64,000 nt of DNA from the NCBI RefSeq assembly GCF_003265705.1, contig NW_020312785.1, forward strand, positions 128,311,024-128,375,023. Reading direction: 5' to 3'. The DNA comes from Callorhinus ursinus. Lineage: Eukaryota; Chordata; Mammalia; Carnivora; Otariidae. Shown here one piece after another: positions 1-11,439 of this stretch. Numbering within the stretch: position 1 is the first letter of the stretch; the number at the start of each line of letters is the position of its first letter. A program made the translations under genes and the position numbers. The notes under the pieces are model-generated. The model was given only the letters and a program-made list of their open reading frames with translations. It did no database searches and was not told the DNA's origin.

Positions 1-41
<41 letters not shown>
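1..41. repeat. (TA)n microsatellite
   Basis: About 20 TA units run from the window edge into an L1 ORF2 end. In the other L1 copy here (35,150) the same position reads only 'gatatataca', so this tract is probably an expansion of a short TA run native to the L1 3' region. Its left end is cut by the window. Confidence 0.9.
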
Positions 42-42
<1 letters not shown>

Positions 43-625
43 GGAATATTATGCAGCCATCAAAAGGAATGAAATCTTGCCATTTGCAATGACGTGGATG
101 GAACTGGAGGGTATTATGCTGAGCGAAATAAGTCAATCAGAGAATGACATGTATCATATGATCTCACTGATATGAGGAAGTCTTAATCTCAAGAAACAAA
201 GAGGGTTGCTGGAGTGGTGGGGGGTGGGAGGGATGGGATGGCTGGGTGATAGACATTGGGGAGGGTATGTGCTATGGTGAGCACTGTGAATTGTGTAAGA
301 CTGTTGAATCACAGACCTGTACCTCTGAAACAAATAATACATTATATGTTAAAAAAAAAAAAAGAAGACGATAGTAGGAAGGGAAAAATGAAGGGGGGGA
401 AATTGGAGGGGGAGATGAACCATGAGAGACTATGGACTCTGAGAAACAAACTGAGGGTTCTAGAGGGGAGGTGGGTGGGGGGATGGGTTAGCCTGGTGAT
501 GGGTATTAAAGAGGGCATGTACTGAATGGAGCACTGGGTGTTATACACAAACAATGAATCATGAAACACTACATCAAAAACTAATGATGTAATTTATAGT
601 GATTACCATAACATAATAAAAAAAA
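42..625 (+). mobile_element. Young carnivore LINE-1, 3' end
   Basis: Encodes the last residues of L1 ORF2 (MEYYAAIKRNEILPFA, then a stop after the conserved 'LSEISQSEND' stretch). The carnivore L1 3' UTR follows, with G-rich 'ggtgggaggg' runs, 'tagcctggtgatgggtatt' and a terminal AATAAA-like A-rich tail. It closely matches the copies at 11,924 and 34,995, so it is a relatively recent insertion. It abuts an older L1M at 626. The 5' part lies outside the window. It cannot be active: no ORF1 and almost no ORF2. Confidence 0.9.
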
Positions 626-2283
626 GTACAAAGTTGAAGAATTATCACTACCTGATTTTAAGACTTATTATAAAGCTAAAACAATCAAGGCAATGGTATT
701 GGCATAAAGGTAGACATACACATCACAGAACAGAATGAAAAAGTACAAAAACAGATCCAGCCATATATGGAAAATTGGTTTTTCATAAAGGTGCAAAGAC
801 AGTTCAGTGGACAAAGGATAGTCTTTTCAACAAATGATTCTGAGAAAATTGGATATCCATTCATAGACACACAAGAACTTCAATCCATACTTATACCATA
901 TATAAATATACAAAAAAATAATTCAAAATGGATTTGTAAACCTAAAACTGTAAAACTTATAGAAGAAAATACAGGAGAAAACCTTTGTGACCTTAGTTTA
1001 GGCAAGGATTTTTTAGATATTACATTGAAATGTAATCCATAAAAGAACAGATTAATAAACTGAACTTCCTCAAAATTAAAAACTATGGCTCCTCTAAAAA
1101 CACTGTTAAACAGAGAATAAAAATACAAATCAAAAAATAGAAAAAATTACAAATTGTGCATTTTATAAGGGACTTGTATCCAGAATTTATAAAGAATTCC
1201 CAAAACTCAGTAATAGGAAAGCAACCCAATTTAAAAATAGACACTAGGGGCGCCTGGGTGGTTCAGTCAGTTGAGCAACCTTGAGCGACTGACTCTTGGT
1301 TTCAGCTCAGGTTATAATCTCAGGATCGTGAGACTGAGCCCTGTGTCAGGCTCCATGTTCAATGTGGAGTCTGGTTGAGATTCTCTCTCTCAATGCCCCT
1401 CCCCCTGCTCTCTTTCTCTCTCTCTCTCTCTCCCTCTCTCTCTCAAATAAAGTCTTTAAAAAATAAATAAAAATAGGCATTAGATTTGAACACTTAACCA
1501 CAGAGAATATACAGATGGCATATAAGCACAAAAAAGATGTTCAACATCATTAGTCATCATTGAAATGCAAATTAAAACCACAATGAAATACCATTACAAA
1601 CCTGTTAGAGTGGCTAATTTAAAAAGACTAGCATACTAAGTGTTGTCAAGGATGTGAAGAAACTGGAAGACCCATTCATTGCTGGTGGGAGGGTAAAAAT
1701 GGAGTAATCACTCCTAAAAACAACTTGAGAGTTTCTTAAAAACTACCGTATGATCCAGCCATTCCACTACTGGGTATTTTTCAAAGAGAAAAGAAAGCAT
1801 ATATTCATGCGAACATTTATACATGAATGGTGATAAAATCACTTTATAATAGACAAAAGGTAGAAACAATCCAACTGTTCAAAAGGTGAATGGATAAATA
1901 AACTAGTATATCCAAACCATGGAATACTCCTCAGTAACAAAAATAAGTGAACTACTACAACATGAATGAATCCCACATAAATATGCTGAGTGAAAGAAAC
2001 CAGACAAAAAAGAATATACACTGCATGATTCCATTTACATAAAATCCTAAGAATAGAGAACTAGTGTATAGTGACAGAACGCAAGTCAGTTTTTGCCTCG
2101 GGTCAGGGGTGAGTAGAGAGAGAGGCAGAAGGCAAGATTCCCAAGGATCATGATGAATATCTTCATTATCCTGATAACAATGAGTTTCACAGATACATAC
2201 ATAAATTCAAAACTTAAATTTTACACCTTAAATATGTACAGCTCAGTTTTTGTCAATTATGATTTAATAAATAACTTTTAAAA
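626..2283 (+). mobile_element. Ancient L1M: ORF2 end and 3' UTR
   Basis: Diverged L1 ORF2 C-terminal sequence: translated fragments resemble the 'YKA.TIK..WYWHK' and 'LIF.KGAKT' region, but stops and frameshifts break it. A 3' segment follows with the old-L1 landmarks 'tgctggtgggagggtaaaa', 'tactgggtattt', 'gaatggataaataaa' and 'aaattttacaccttaaatatg'. A SINE splits it at 1,248-1,470. It is degraded well beyond coding function. The 267-nt open frame at 767-1,042 is a remnant of ORF2, not a gene. Confidence 0.75.
1248..1470 (+). mobile_element. SINEC (Can-SINE) in L1M
   Basis: tRNA-Lys-derived SINE with a 'gggcgcctgggtgg' head, a B-box-like central part, a (CT)n stretch and an A-rich tail. 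Imperfect 15-bp target-site duplications flank it: 1,233-1,247 'aaaaatagacactag' and 1,469-1,483 'aaaaataggcattag'. It splits the surrounding L1M, so it is the younger of the two. Confidence 0.93.
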
Positions 2284-4599
2284 CACTAAAACTCATCTCA
2301 AACTCTTGTCTCATCATTTGAGGGAATTTTGCCCCATAAAATCTCCCTATCACATGCTTTTTGTATCTGGGTTATTAGGAGTTGATTTAACTGGGAAGCA
2401 CTTGGGCACTCATCTCCAGAAAGGGTGAAGACCAACAATACACCACAGCAAATCTCAGTAGGCATAAACAAAATTCCAGCTCAATGTCAAGCATATATAC
2501 ATCATACATAAGTCCTGATAGCCACATAGCTTCAGACATAATGACATCATGAGGCCAAGGGAAACATCAGATGCAAGATATTAATGGGAAAATGAAAACC
2601 AGTGACCAACATTGGAAAACAACACTGCAGCCAACAAGAGTCATGCAAAAGAGCCAGGGCCAAGTCCATTGGATGGAGTTCATGTATGATTACACACTGG
2701 TGTTACAGTATATGCAAATTTATCTTTAAAATACTTCACCAAGAGTAGCATGATATTTTTATTTTATGCTTTAAGTCTAGGGGCATCCAGTTGCCCCGAC
2801 TGAGAATTCACACTTTTGGAAAAGTAAGTAGGCATTCTATTAGAAATGCTACACTCCCGTGGTGACTACTACAAATGGTTCTTAATTAATATCAGATCCA
2901 TCACATCTTGATAATTATCTTCATTAATACCAAATACTTTGATCATGGACATAGTGAGTGTCAGAAATGGATTTTTATTGGTAATATTAGAGGCTTGTTA
3001 AATGCCATAATGAATGCAGCAGCATTGCTTTCATTGGTGAAATAAATGAATTTTAAAAGATACATGGATTGGCTAAGGTATGAGAGACAATTTCTGCCCT
3101 TTCATGAAGGAAAAATAGAATCTAGGAAGGCCTCTCACTGACCACCTTAGGAATGACACTCAAGTCTTGCTCCCCAAGAGATTCTGTTTCAACCATTAAG
3201 GGGGTTCCTCATTATCCAACTGTACCTCATTATCCAAGGGTACAGAATCTCTCCCCTGAATTTTTGTCGTGTCTTCCTGAGTAAAATCTCATGCAAGGTG
3301 ATGGTTGTAGTATTTAAATGCAAAGAGACCTGGGACTTCCTTATGTTTACACAGCAGGTTGTGGGAATGGATGTGCCTGGTTCCTAATTAGAGTCTGTTT
3401 ATTAAGAAAAGAATTTAGAAGTTACTACCCAAGATGGCATCAATGCCAAAAGTTCTCTTATATCCAAGCTTCTTCAACCTTCCCGTAGGTAGAACAACTT
3501 AAAATTACTTCCAAACCCCGTTTTTTAGTGGAGAGAATTATGCTAGGCTTCTACTGGTCCAGGGATGAAAGATGGCAGCCAGTTAGTGATTTATTCAGTC
3601 AGCAAATGTGTATTAAGCACTTCTTAATGGTCCAGGGACTGTGGGTTAGGAGCTTGGGGGGTCATCTGGGTTGGGGCTAGGATGAGACAGTGACAGGCCA
3701 CACCTCTATCAAGACCCCCCACTAAAAGAATTAGAAAGATCAAAATAAAAAAGTAATCCTCCTTTATGCATGAGGGACTGCACATCACCAAACCAAAGAA
3801 ACCAAAGAGAAGAAAGAAACAGACTGCTAGTACCCAGAGGCCTGTGATTCTAGCTATCAGCAAAACTTGGCAAAGAAAGCCTATTACTAGCATCATGTGT
3901 GCTGTAATGTGACCTATTAAGCATTTACCATAGCCTGGTCAGCACTGCAGCATTCACTAAAAAAGGTGACTTCAAATGGCTGCAGTCACTTGGGAATTTG
4001 GATTCCATCTTTAAAACATTACTGACACTGTACTATTTTCTCTACTTTGATGCATATTAAATGTTTTCCATAATAAAGTATGTTTAAATCCCTGGCATGC
4101 AAAAGGTCTTCAAGCCTCACTTGAACTTTCCCAGAGGTGAGATCCTACCCCTTCATAAAGTTTATACTGAGCTGAAACAAGACTTTCTATAATGGTTGCC
4201 AATTGAGCTAAGTCCTCTCTTGTGAACTACATAAAAGCAGTTCTTTATAAAAAATAAATCTCTCAACAAGAAAATCCTCCAAATAGCAAAATGGTTATTA
4301 GGTGATGATAAAATTTACTATCCAAAGTGGGGAAAATTTTAAAAGTAAAAGGTGGTACTAAAATAAAATATTGTAATTGTTGAAATTTGTGTTTAGTAAT
4401 TGAATATTAATTTTAACATAGTGGGACATCTGTTAAAAAGTTATAATCCAAAAGCATTTTCAAGAATAAACCTCTTCCCAAAAATGTAAAAATAAAATAG
4501 GGAACAGATGCTAAATGAGGTGAGATATTGAGAAACAGGCATGAACAGGAAATGACCCAGGAGAACCCAAACTTATGGTCACCTAGTTACCATGTCTCA
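2284..4599. other. Unique sequence, nothing recognised
   Basis: AT-rich single-copy-looking DNA with no convincing ORF, repeat family or RNA gene. The only local structure is a 13-bp direct repeat 'cctcattatccaa' near 3,208-3,240. A short L2-like trace around 3,590-3,640 ('ttattcagtcagcaaatgtgtattaagcac') is too brief to call. Confidence 0.5.
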
Positions 4600-5290
4600 C
4601 CACTGTTTCCCTTATTTAGGTTAAATATCCCTAATTCTTTGAACTCCTCTGATTTCTCCAGTATCTGATTTCCTTCATCTGACAATATCCACTTAAAATA
4701 CGGCACCAAAAACAATACAATATTCCTGATGAGTTCTGACCAGTGCCCATTACAATGAAGCCATCATCTCCATAAATCCAAATAACATATTCTCCTGACA
4801 CTGCTCTCAGATTACATTAGCCTCGCCCAGAAGCTGTACCCGTACTGTTGGCTCATATTCAGCTTGCAATCAACTAAAATCTTTTGCACATAAAATGCTA
4901 CTAAACTCAGTCTTCCTCTTTGTGAACATTCACAAAGAATTTTGTTTTTCAGACCTAAATTCAGGAATTATATCCTGTTAGTTTTAGGTCATCATTATAG
5001 ACTATTAACATAGTTTTTGGTAAACGGGCTTGACATCTGATATACTATCTGTTCTTCTAGTTTTTTGTGACTTCCAAAGTTTGTTAAGCAAATTCTATGT
5101 GTTTTTCATCCAAATTGTAATAAAAACATTTAACAGAACAGGGCCCAAACTAGACTAGCACTAGTGATCTGGTTGATCCAATTAGTTAACATTTTTTAAG
5201 TAGGTAAGAATCTGCCTAACTACCTTGACATCAGGTCCATATTTTTCCATCTAATCTAAAAGAACATCATGAGGTATCAAATAAGCCAGA
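4600..5290 (+). mobile_element. Ancient amniote LINE fossil (CR1/L3- or RTE-like)
   Basis: The segment has the phrase order of a very old amniote LINE. 'tctgaccagtgcccattacaatga' is followed by 'gttggctcatattcagcttgcaatcaactaaaa', then 'taataaaaacatttaacagaacagggccc', then 'agaatctgcctaactaccttgacatcaggtccat' and 'aacatcatgaggtatcaaataagcc'. No reading frame survives. I recognise the pattern but cannot assign the exact family. Strand is tentative. Confidence 0.4.
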
Positions 5291-5338
5291 TACTTCCCTT
5301 TGAATGGAAGATAACAGAATCCTCAAAGTAATTTTTTA

Positions 5339-5540
5339 TTTTTTATTTTTTTTAAAGATTTTATTTATTTACTTGACAGAGAGAGACACAGCGAGAGAGG
5401 GGACACAAGCAGGGGGAGTGGGAGAGGGAGAAGAGGCTTCCCACTGAGCAGGGAGCCTGATGTGGGGCTCGATCCCAGGACCCTGGGACCATGAGCTGAG
5501 CTGAAGACAGACGCTTAACGACTGAGCCACCCAGGCGCCC
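5339..5540 (-). mobile_element. SINEC, minus strand
   Basis: A TTTATTT tail complement, 'gacagagagagacac', 'ctcgatcccaggaccctggga' and a terminal 'ctgagccacccaggcgccc' show an inverted SINEC. Perfect 17-bp target-site duplications 'ctcaaagtaatttttta' lie at 5,322-5,338 and 5,541-5,557, indicating a fairly recent insertion. It lies about 50 bp downstream of the donor of the exon-like segment at 5,594-5,702. Confidence 0.96.
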
Positions 5541-5593
5541 CTCAAAGTAATTTTTTAAACCATTTGCCATGACAGTCTACTCATGAGTCTTAC

Positions 5594-5702
5594 CTTTGCA
5601 AAGCACTCTGAAGATTTTCCAGTAAGGACAGATACCAGTTGTTCTGAGTCCACCATACCGTCCAACAGCTCAGCTGTCAAATGCTGCCTGATGAAAGCAT
5701 AA
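5594..5702 (-). other. Candidate orphan exon (109 nt)
   Basis: On the minus strand an almost pure pyrimidine tract ('cctcttttctttctcag') ends at 5,703. Then come 109 nt without a stop in one frame, and a strong donor AAAG|GTAAGA at 5,593-5,588. The frame reads one leading base, then YAFIRQHLTAELLDGMVDSE, continuing ...CFAK to a codon boundary. No repeat family matches. I do not recognise the protein. The helical, leucine-rich character would fit an internal exon of a larger protein, but that is inference. No second exon of a matching gene was found. It could be a chance splice-site pair or a decayed exon. Confidence 0.4.
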
Positions 5703-6590
5703 CTGAGAAAGAAAAGAGGAAAGCATGTGGAGTGCATTTTGGCAACCAATAACTTTGATTCAGTACAGATGTTACATCCTCCCATGCTCTTCTCTGAAGC
5801 ATCTTGGACCCATGATGGCTGCTCTGAGTTCTTTCCTACCCAAGGGTCACACTGAAACTAGGTTGAAAAGCTGTGGCAAAGACCCACCATGACTCAACAG
5901 ATGGGTTAATTTGAGCCAACAATGAACACACAGAGAATAGAGCCAAGAGAAACTTCTGATGAGTTGTGGTAGCATGTGTGATTCTACCAGCAAAAAAGCA
6001 GGTGAAAGAGGACACTGGTGATCTCTATTACATATGTCAACAACAATAAAAAAAAATTCACTAAGTAAAACTCAAGATGTCTGAAATCTGAATCACCCTA
6101 GACACACACAGTAGTCTTTATAAACATTTTTCAAAGCAAACTACAACTGTTTTTAATCCTAAAGAATTGTGAAGGAAGTGTGATCTAGAGAAAACATGCA
6201 TCCACTCAAAAATCAGCCTCCTATTTCTTTACTTACTTGTTATGTGATTTAGGGTTTTGTCACTTACTCTTCCCAAGCCATAGTTTTATTACCTGTCAAT
6301 GAACCCCTTTTCTCACACCATGCCTTGTTATAAAAAAGATCTGCCAATATCATAGAGTTGTTCTGGAAATCAAATGTAAAAACATAAATAAAGGCTCCAT
6401 ACAAGTCCATATTCTTATGACAATTAATTAATTGTAATATCATGGACACTCAGATTTTTTAGTGAATTCAATTAAATGTGCCTCTTGATGGCTATGTTGA
6501 CAGATATGAGCGATATAGATATACTTATGAGAGCAATGAACTATGTTTTGTGAATGCCATCAATGAAATAAAATATGCTTAAAGAATAAC
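5703..6590. other. Unique sequence, nothing recognised
   Basis: Apart from the polypyrimidine tract belonging to the exon candidate, I see no ORF of note and no recognised repeat here. Confidence 0.45.
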
Positions 6591-6599
6591 AAAAATTTG

Positions 6600-6760
6600 A
6601 ACGTGGAATAGAATCTTTGTTACAACATTATCTTACAGAGGAGCAAATTCAAATTTAGATATATAAGTGACCTGCCCGGGTCAAGTTAGTAAAAACCTAA
6701 GGCTTAAAACCTAAATTTTCAGATACCCAATCCTATGTTCTTTCCACTCCACTGGAATGC
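6600..6760 (-). repeat. MIR fragment
   Basis: 'ttatcttacagaggagcaaattcaaat..agtgacctgcccgggtcaagttagtaa' follows the reverse-complement MIR core ('ttacagatgaggaaact..agtaacttgcccaaggtcacacagctagtaa'). Diverged, but in the correct order. Confidence 0.65.
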
Positions 6761-6827
6761 TAATTCTGTTAGTGATGACACTATCAGAATTTTCCATTTA
6801 GACTGTTACTATTCAAAAGATAAATAA

Positions 6828-7025
6828 GAGCACCTGGGTGGCTCAGTCGTTAGGCATCTGCCTTCGGCTCAGGTGGTGATCCCAGGGTCCTGGGATCGAG
6901 CCCCACATCAGGCTCCCTGCTTGGCGGGAAGCCTACTTCTCCCTCTCCCACTCCCCCTGCTTGTGTTCCCTCTCTCGCTGTGTCTCTCTCGGTCAAATAA
7001 ATAAATAAATCCTTAAAAAAAAAAG
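6828..7025 (+). mobile_element. SINEC
   Basis: Full-length head 'gcacctgggtggctcagtcg', B-box region 'ggtcctgggatcgagcc', and tail 'aaataaataaataaatcctt' plus A-run. Near-perfect duplications of about 12 bp ('aagataaataa') flank it at about 6,816 and 7,026. Confidence 0.95.
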
Positions 7026-7039
7026 AAGATAAATAAAAC

Positions 7040-7591
7040 TAGAACTTTCTCAATACTGCCAAGATACATCACAGTACTTATCTTGGTGTGAAGTTGCATT
7101 GGATAATGCACAACTGGTGAATGCAACGCATAATTGTGTCCACTCCCTTTCCTCTCCCATGAGCCAGAAAGCGGCTTCATTCTCCTGAAAACACTAGTCT
7201 GGACAGGCACTACTGACCAGTCACAGTTGCCATGTTGGATGAAAATTATTGTACTTCTTAGATATATTGTAAAGATATTAGCATGAGAAAGAGGAAACGA
7301 ATTCTAGCTCAATTCTTGCAACTCTCTACCCATGTCACATCAGGCTGGCAAGTTATGGGTTTTTCCTCATCTGCAAAATGGATTTGACTAAATGATCCCT
7401 TCCCAGTTCAAATATCCTCCACCTCTATGACTAATGTCTGCAGCCAGCTTAAGTGGAATGTAAGAAAAATAATTCGTGACTGTTGCAGATAAAAATGTAT
7501 CCTAAGAGTAAAGAAAATTATCTTTGTTGTGATTTGTTACATTTCCTTATTTTCAAATCAGTTAATCATACCAATATAACACCGAATAGGT
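7040..7591. other. Mostly unique; possible MIR trace
   Basis: No gene. The stretch 7,365-7,435 ('tcctcatctgcaaaatggatttgactaaatgatccc') resembles part of a MIR-type element on the plus strand, too short to delimit. Confidence 0.4.
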
Positions 7592-8030
7592 TTACATTAG
7601 TTAAGGTAGACCAAACAACTGTAACACCCCCAAAATGAAATAGCTCAAATACATAAAAATGTATTTCTCTCTCAAGGAACAGCCCAGAGCAGGTACCTCT
7701 GTTCTACATGGTCATTAAGGGACCTAGGCTAATAAAGAATCCACATCTCCAAGTCTCAAGTCAATATGGTCATTGCCTTTTCAGCTCATGGGAAGGGGTA
7801 AGAATATGTGGAGAAAGCACATTCACCAACTTAAAGGCTTGGCCCAAAACTGGTACACCTCACTTCCCCTCGCATTCCATTAACGAGAAATTAACTGCAT
7901 AGCTAAATATATAACTTCAAAGAAGTTTGGAAATTTTAATGTCTACCTGACCAGCCACATTCCAACTACAATTCTATTATTCTGAAAGGAAGAACAAATC
8001 TTGTTGGACAGCTAATATTCTCTGCCACTG
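7592..8030 (-). repeat. Ancient LTR-type interspersed repeat
   Basis: The phrases 'ctgtaacacccccaaaatgaaatagctcaaatac', 'atttctctctcaaggaacagcccagagcaggta', 'ctacatggtcattaagggacctaggct' and the terminus 'ggacagctaatattctctgccac' match a common mammalian LTR-like repeat in inverted orientation. The subfamily was not determined. The plus-strand ORF at 7,708 lies wholly inside and is not a gene. Confidence 0.5.
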
Positions 8031-8039
8031 TAGTTAGTT

Positions 8040-8985
8040 AATTTAAGGCATTTTACCATAGACAGGCCACAAAAACAGTTGCTATAATCCCCAGCCATTC
8101 ACTCAGAACACTGTTACTAGATATCTGAATTTAGAAGATACAAGTTTGGCCTAAGTGTTAGCAAGAGAAATAAATCCTTTGAGTCCCTATATCTGAATCC
8201 CATCCACATATGAATTCCACAGAGACCTGGCAATCAGAAATTTATTCAATTTGCTCTAAGGAGCAGGCTTCTGCTTTTGATGCATTCTAGCAATCCAGAG
8301 GAGGCAGGCTCTTAAATCAGAACCAGAATCTATAGCTTTAAAGAGGTGGTTTTCCCTAGTAGTCGAGGCAGAGCAGTGAGCAATCTGAGTGATACTCAAT
8401 AGAGTATGTTCATCTGTTACATTTGGCAAAGTTGCTAATGCAGAGTGATATTGTTTGTTATGTCTCTTCTTTAGCTCCTAAATTAAAAAAAAAAAAAAAA
8501 AAAAGGAAGACATAGGATAAAACAGAGCCACCATCACCCCATTCCATCAGGTCCCTCTTCAAGGAGCTTCAGCTCTTCCACTTGCGAAACACAGCAGATG
8601 GAATGTTAAATCTAAACTAGAAAGTCTCTTGCATTCCTAGCTGTCAAAACAAAGCATGTGCCTCCTGCTTCTCAACTAAAATCCACTAAAAGCAATGAAA
8701 CTATTTCAGGGACCAGAACATGCACATCCAACTGTATTTTGGGAAGATTTTTTTAAACTGGAAGTATTGGAAGATGAATGGATGAACTCAAGCAAGAAAT
8801 AAGTGTCCTGACTCAATGAGGATTTATTGGCTTTAAATTACAACTGCCCTATGACAAATACATTTAGTCCAACACCAAGACTAATGAATGTAAATATTTC
8901 CCAGTTGTGATCTGTGCTAAACACTAATATGTATTAGAGTTATAATGGTCTTTGTTGGCTATTTAGAATAATGTTGTCCAATATA
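8040..8985. other. Unique sequence with an A-run
   Basis: No gene or recognisable transposon. A poly(A) run of about 20 occurs near 8,486-8,505 without a recognisable retrocopy upstream, so I treat it as simple repeat. Confidence 0.45.
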
Positions 8986-9305
8986 AATATAGTACAAGTC
9001 ACAAATGCAAGCCACACATGTAATTTTAATTTTTCTAATAGTCACAATTGAAAAGGAAAAAAAGAAATGGGTAGGTCAATTTTAATAATATATTTTATTT
9101 AACCCAATATATCTAAAATATTATCATTTCAACATGTAATCAATATAAAAAATTACTAAGAAGATATTTAATACTCTGTTTTTCATATTACATCTTGGAA
9201 ATCTGGCATTTTACATTTACAGTACATCTTTGTACTAATTTGGACCAGTCATGTTTCAAGTGCTCATGAGCTACATGCTAGTAGCTACTATATTGGAGAG
9301 TGCAA
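8986..9305. repeat. Ancient interspersed repeat, probably DNA transposon
   Basis: Begins 'ttgtccaatataaatata' and contains 'ttttaataatatattttatttaacccaatatat', 'atcatttcaacatgtaatcaatataaaaaatta' and 'tttcaagtgctcatgagctacatgctagtagct'. This order recurs in many mammalian genomes. I recognise it as an old interspersed repeat but cannot name the family with certainty. Confidence 0.55.
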
Positions 9306-9460
9306 GTACAGAATCTTTTAGAGATTTTTTTTTTCAGGACTTGGGGCTAATATGAAAATTAGTGATAAGGAAATGTGCTACGTATTACAGAGTAAATTAT
9401 TGGCAGTCTCTTAACCCAAACTATTCCCCAAGGCACACAGTGATTAAAAATTCATGCATC

Positions 9461-9668
9461 GGGGTGCCTAGGTGGCTCAGTCAGCTAAGCATCTGCCTTC
9501 AGCTCAGGTCATGATCCCAAGGTTCTGGGATAAAACCCCAGTTGTTTCTCTGCTCAGTGGGGAGCCTGCTTCTCCCTCTCTCTCTGCTGCTTCCCTGTTT
9601 GTACTCTCTCTCTATCCCTCTGTCTCTATCAGATAAATAAATAAATAAAATATTTTTTAAAATAAAAT
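9461..9668 (+). mobile_element. SINEC
   Basis: Slightly diverged head 'ggggtgcctaggtggctcag', CT-rich body, and a tail of AAATAAATAAATAAAAT. A perfect 15-bp duplication 'aaaaattcatgcatc' flanks it at 9,446-9,460 and 9,669-9,683. Confidence 0.96.
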
Positions 9669-9683
9669 AAAAATTCATGCATC

Positions 9684-9920
9684 AAGTCAGAAGTTACATA
9701 AATATTTAGAATCGTATTCAGGGCAAAGCATATCACTGGCCCCAATCATTAGCCCACATGTGTAGCCCAAATCTTGATTGCGGTTAACAGACTCTGACTC
9801 CAGTAACTAATTCCCCAATCCTGTAGAATGCTTTGTTATAAAAAACTGAACCCCAGAAAGGAAAGAAGACTGAGTCTTTGCCAGACATGTTCAAGTCTTG
9901 AGAAATCCCACAATGTACCC
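9684..9920 (+). repeat. Diverged duplicate, copy A
   Basis: Shares an ordered series of matches with 11,204-11,435: 'gtcagaagtta', 'ttgattg', 'ccag.aacta', 'ctgtagaatgctttg' against 'cttgtaaaatactttgg', 'cccagaaaggaaa' against 'cccagaaaagaaa', and 'tctttgccagacatg' against 'tctttgcaagatatg'. Both copies sit next to MIR-like sequence. It could be a local duplication of about 230 bp or two copies of an unnamed old repeat. Confidence 0.5.
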
Positions 9921-10984
9921 AGTTGATGAGCTGGCCAAAAGGCACTCATACTTTGAAAAAGAGAAAATTAGGGAGCCATCTTGTACAAACTGAAGATCAC
10001 CCTTATGTACACTTCAGAAGCCAAATTCATCATATAAATGTATGACTGGGTCATACAAAACAGAGTAATGGCAACAAGGATAAACTGGCACAGGAATGCC
10101 CCAACTAAAGGTCTTCACATTAAAAATTTGTTTAACACTGTGTGAATTCTTGGGTCTGACAGGGCCTGTGGGTTGGGCTGCCTATATGTAATCCCTGACA
10201 GAAGCTCACTACCACCGTAAGAAAGTTTCCCACAATATACAAGAGCAGGGGACATCAGCCAAGATTTAGGAGGAAATATAAAAATGCAAAAGAACCTATT
10301 TCTGTCTTAGCACCTCATTTTTTAACAATCTGAAAAATGAATAGCCTATTAATAATTTTTCAGCCCTCTTTAAGATGGCTCATATGTAAATAGTAGTAAA
10401 TGGATTTGACAAGGACTGGATTGTGTTACTGACTAAATAAACTCAAAGATGATTTGTTAGGAGAGCTACTTCACACAGCATTCTCACCTAAACTGAACAG
10501 TGCCAATAAATGCAAGTTGAAAATGAGCACTTTTCCCAGAAGAGTTACAAATGATCCTTTTACACATGAGTCATGAGCTGTCTCCTCAGCAGAGTATAAT
10601 TTTGGTAACATAAGCAAGATGTTCTTGCGAAGAAATGACTTCATGCAAGTATTCAGAAACATCATGCCAAGAGTGCAATGGTTCTATACTGAAGAATCAT
10701 GTTTATTCAGCCCATCACTTCCTTGAAAACAATATTTTCAATATTATGAGCATCACTAGCTAACAGGAAGCATTTAGAATACTTTTAAAGATATATGCCA
10801 TGTAGCTAGAAAGCATTAACATTATTCTTCCTGTGAAACTAACTTGGAAATAAGGTAAGGCAAGTCTAATTTGTTATTGACTCTTTAATACAAAAAAGTA
10901 AAAAAAAAATTTTCTCCAAAAATTCACAAGCAAAAATCATACCAGAGAGACTCTCCAAATTCCCCAAAAGATATCTTATTTGGT
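9921..10984. other. Unique sequence, nothing firm
   Basis: No recognised repeat. A 64-residue minus-strand open frame at 10,471-10,665 is followed by a donor-like TTTAG|GTGAGA (about 10,488), but upstream there is no good pyrimidine tract and a TAG lies three codons before the first Met in frame. I do not call an exon. Confidence 0.4.
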
Positions 10985-11160
10985 GGCCCTGAAATCCATG
11001 ATTTTTGTAACACTATTTAATCTCTCTGTGCCTCAATTTCCCCGTCTATAACAAGAATAATACCTACCTCATAAGTTACTTGTGAAGATTGCAATAATCC
11101 ATGTAAAATAGAAGAAAGCCTGGCACATAGAAAGCATTCAATAAATATCAGCTATTACTT
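10985..11160 (+). repeat. MIR element
   Basis: Contains the MIR 3' core in order: 'ctctctgtgcctcaatttccccgtctataa', 'aataatacctacctcataagtt', 'gtgaagattgcaataatccatgtaaaa' and 'gcctggcacatagaaagcattcaataaat'. Confidence 0.85.
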
Positions 11161-11203
11161 TTGTAATTAGAGATGGGACAATAGAGACACTAGACAGAGT
11201 AGC

Positions 11204-11435
11204 CCAGTCAGAAGTTATACAAATATGTAGGATAGAACCCATGGCTCTAGACTTTATAGGACCTAAATGTTCATTATCTATTTAGAGTACAAGAGTTGAT
11301 TGTTGCTAATAGGCCCTCAATCCAGCAACTAAATCCTCTATCTTGTAAAATACTTTGGCTTTACAAAGCTGATCCCAGAAAAGAAAATATGAATGTATCT
11401 TTGCAAGATATGACTGGGTATAGGGAAATCTCAAA
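11204..11435 (+). repeat. Diverged duplicate, copy B
   Basis: Partner of 9,684-9,920, offset by about 1.52 kb and in the same orientation. The shared phrases are listed under copy A. An 87-residue open frame (11,296-11,559) crosses it by chance and runs into L2 sequence. Confidence 0.5.
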
Positions 11436-11439
11436 CATG

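Noticed and set aside
8486..8505. A-run as the tail of a retrocopy
   Set aside because: No recognisable mRNA or SINE sequence upstream and no flanking duplication found.
10471..10690. Possible minus-strand exon ending at GTGAGA
   Set aside because: In-frame TAG just upstream, no pyrimidine tract, and another frame is equally open. Not distinguishable from chance.
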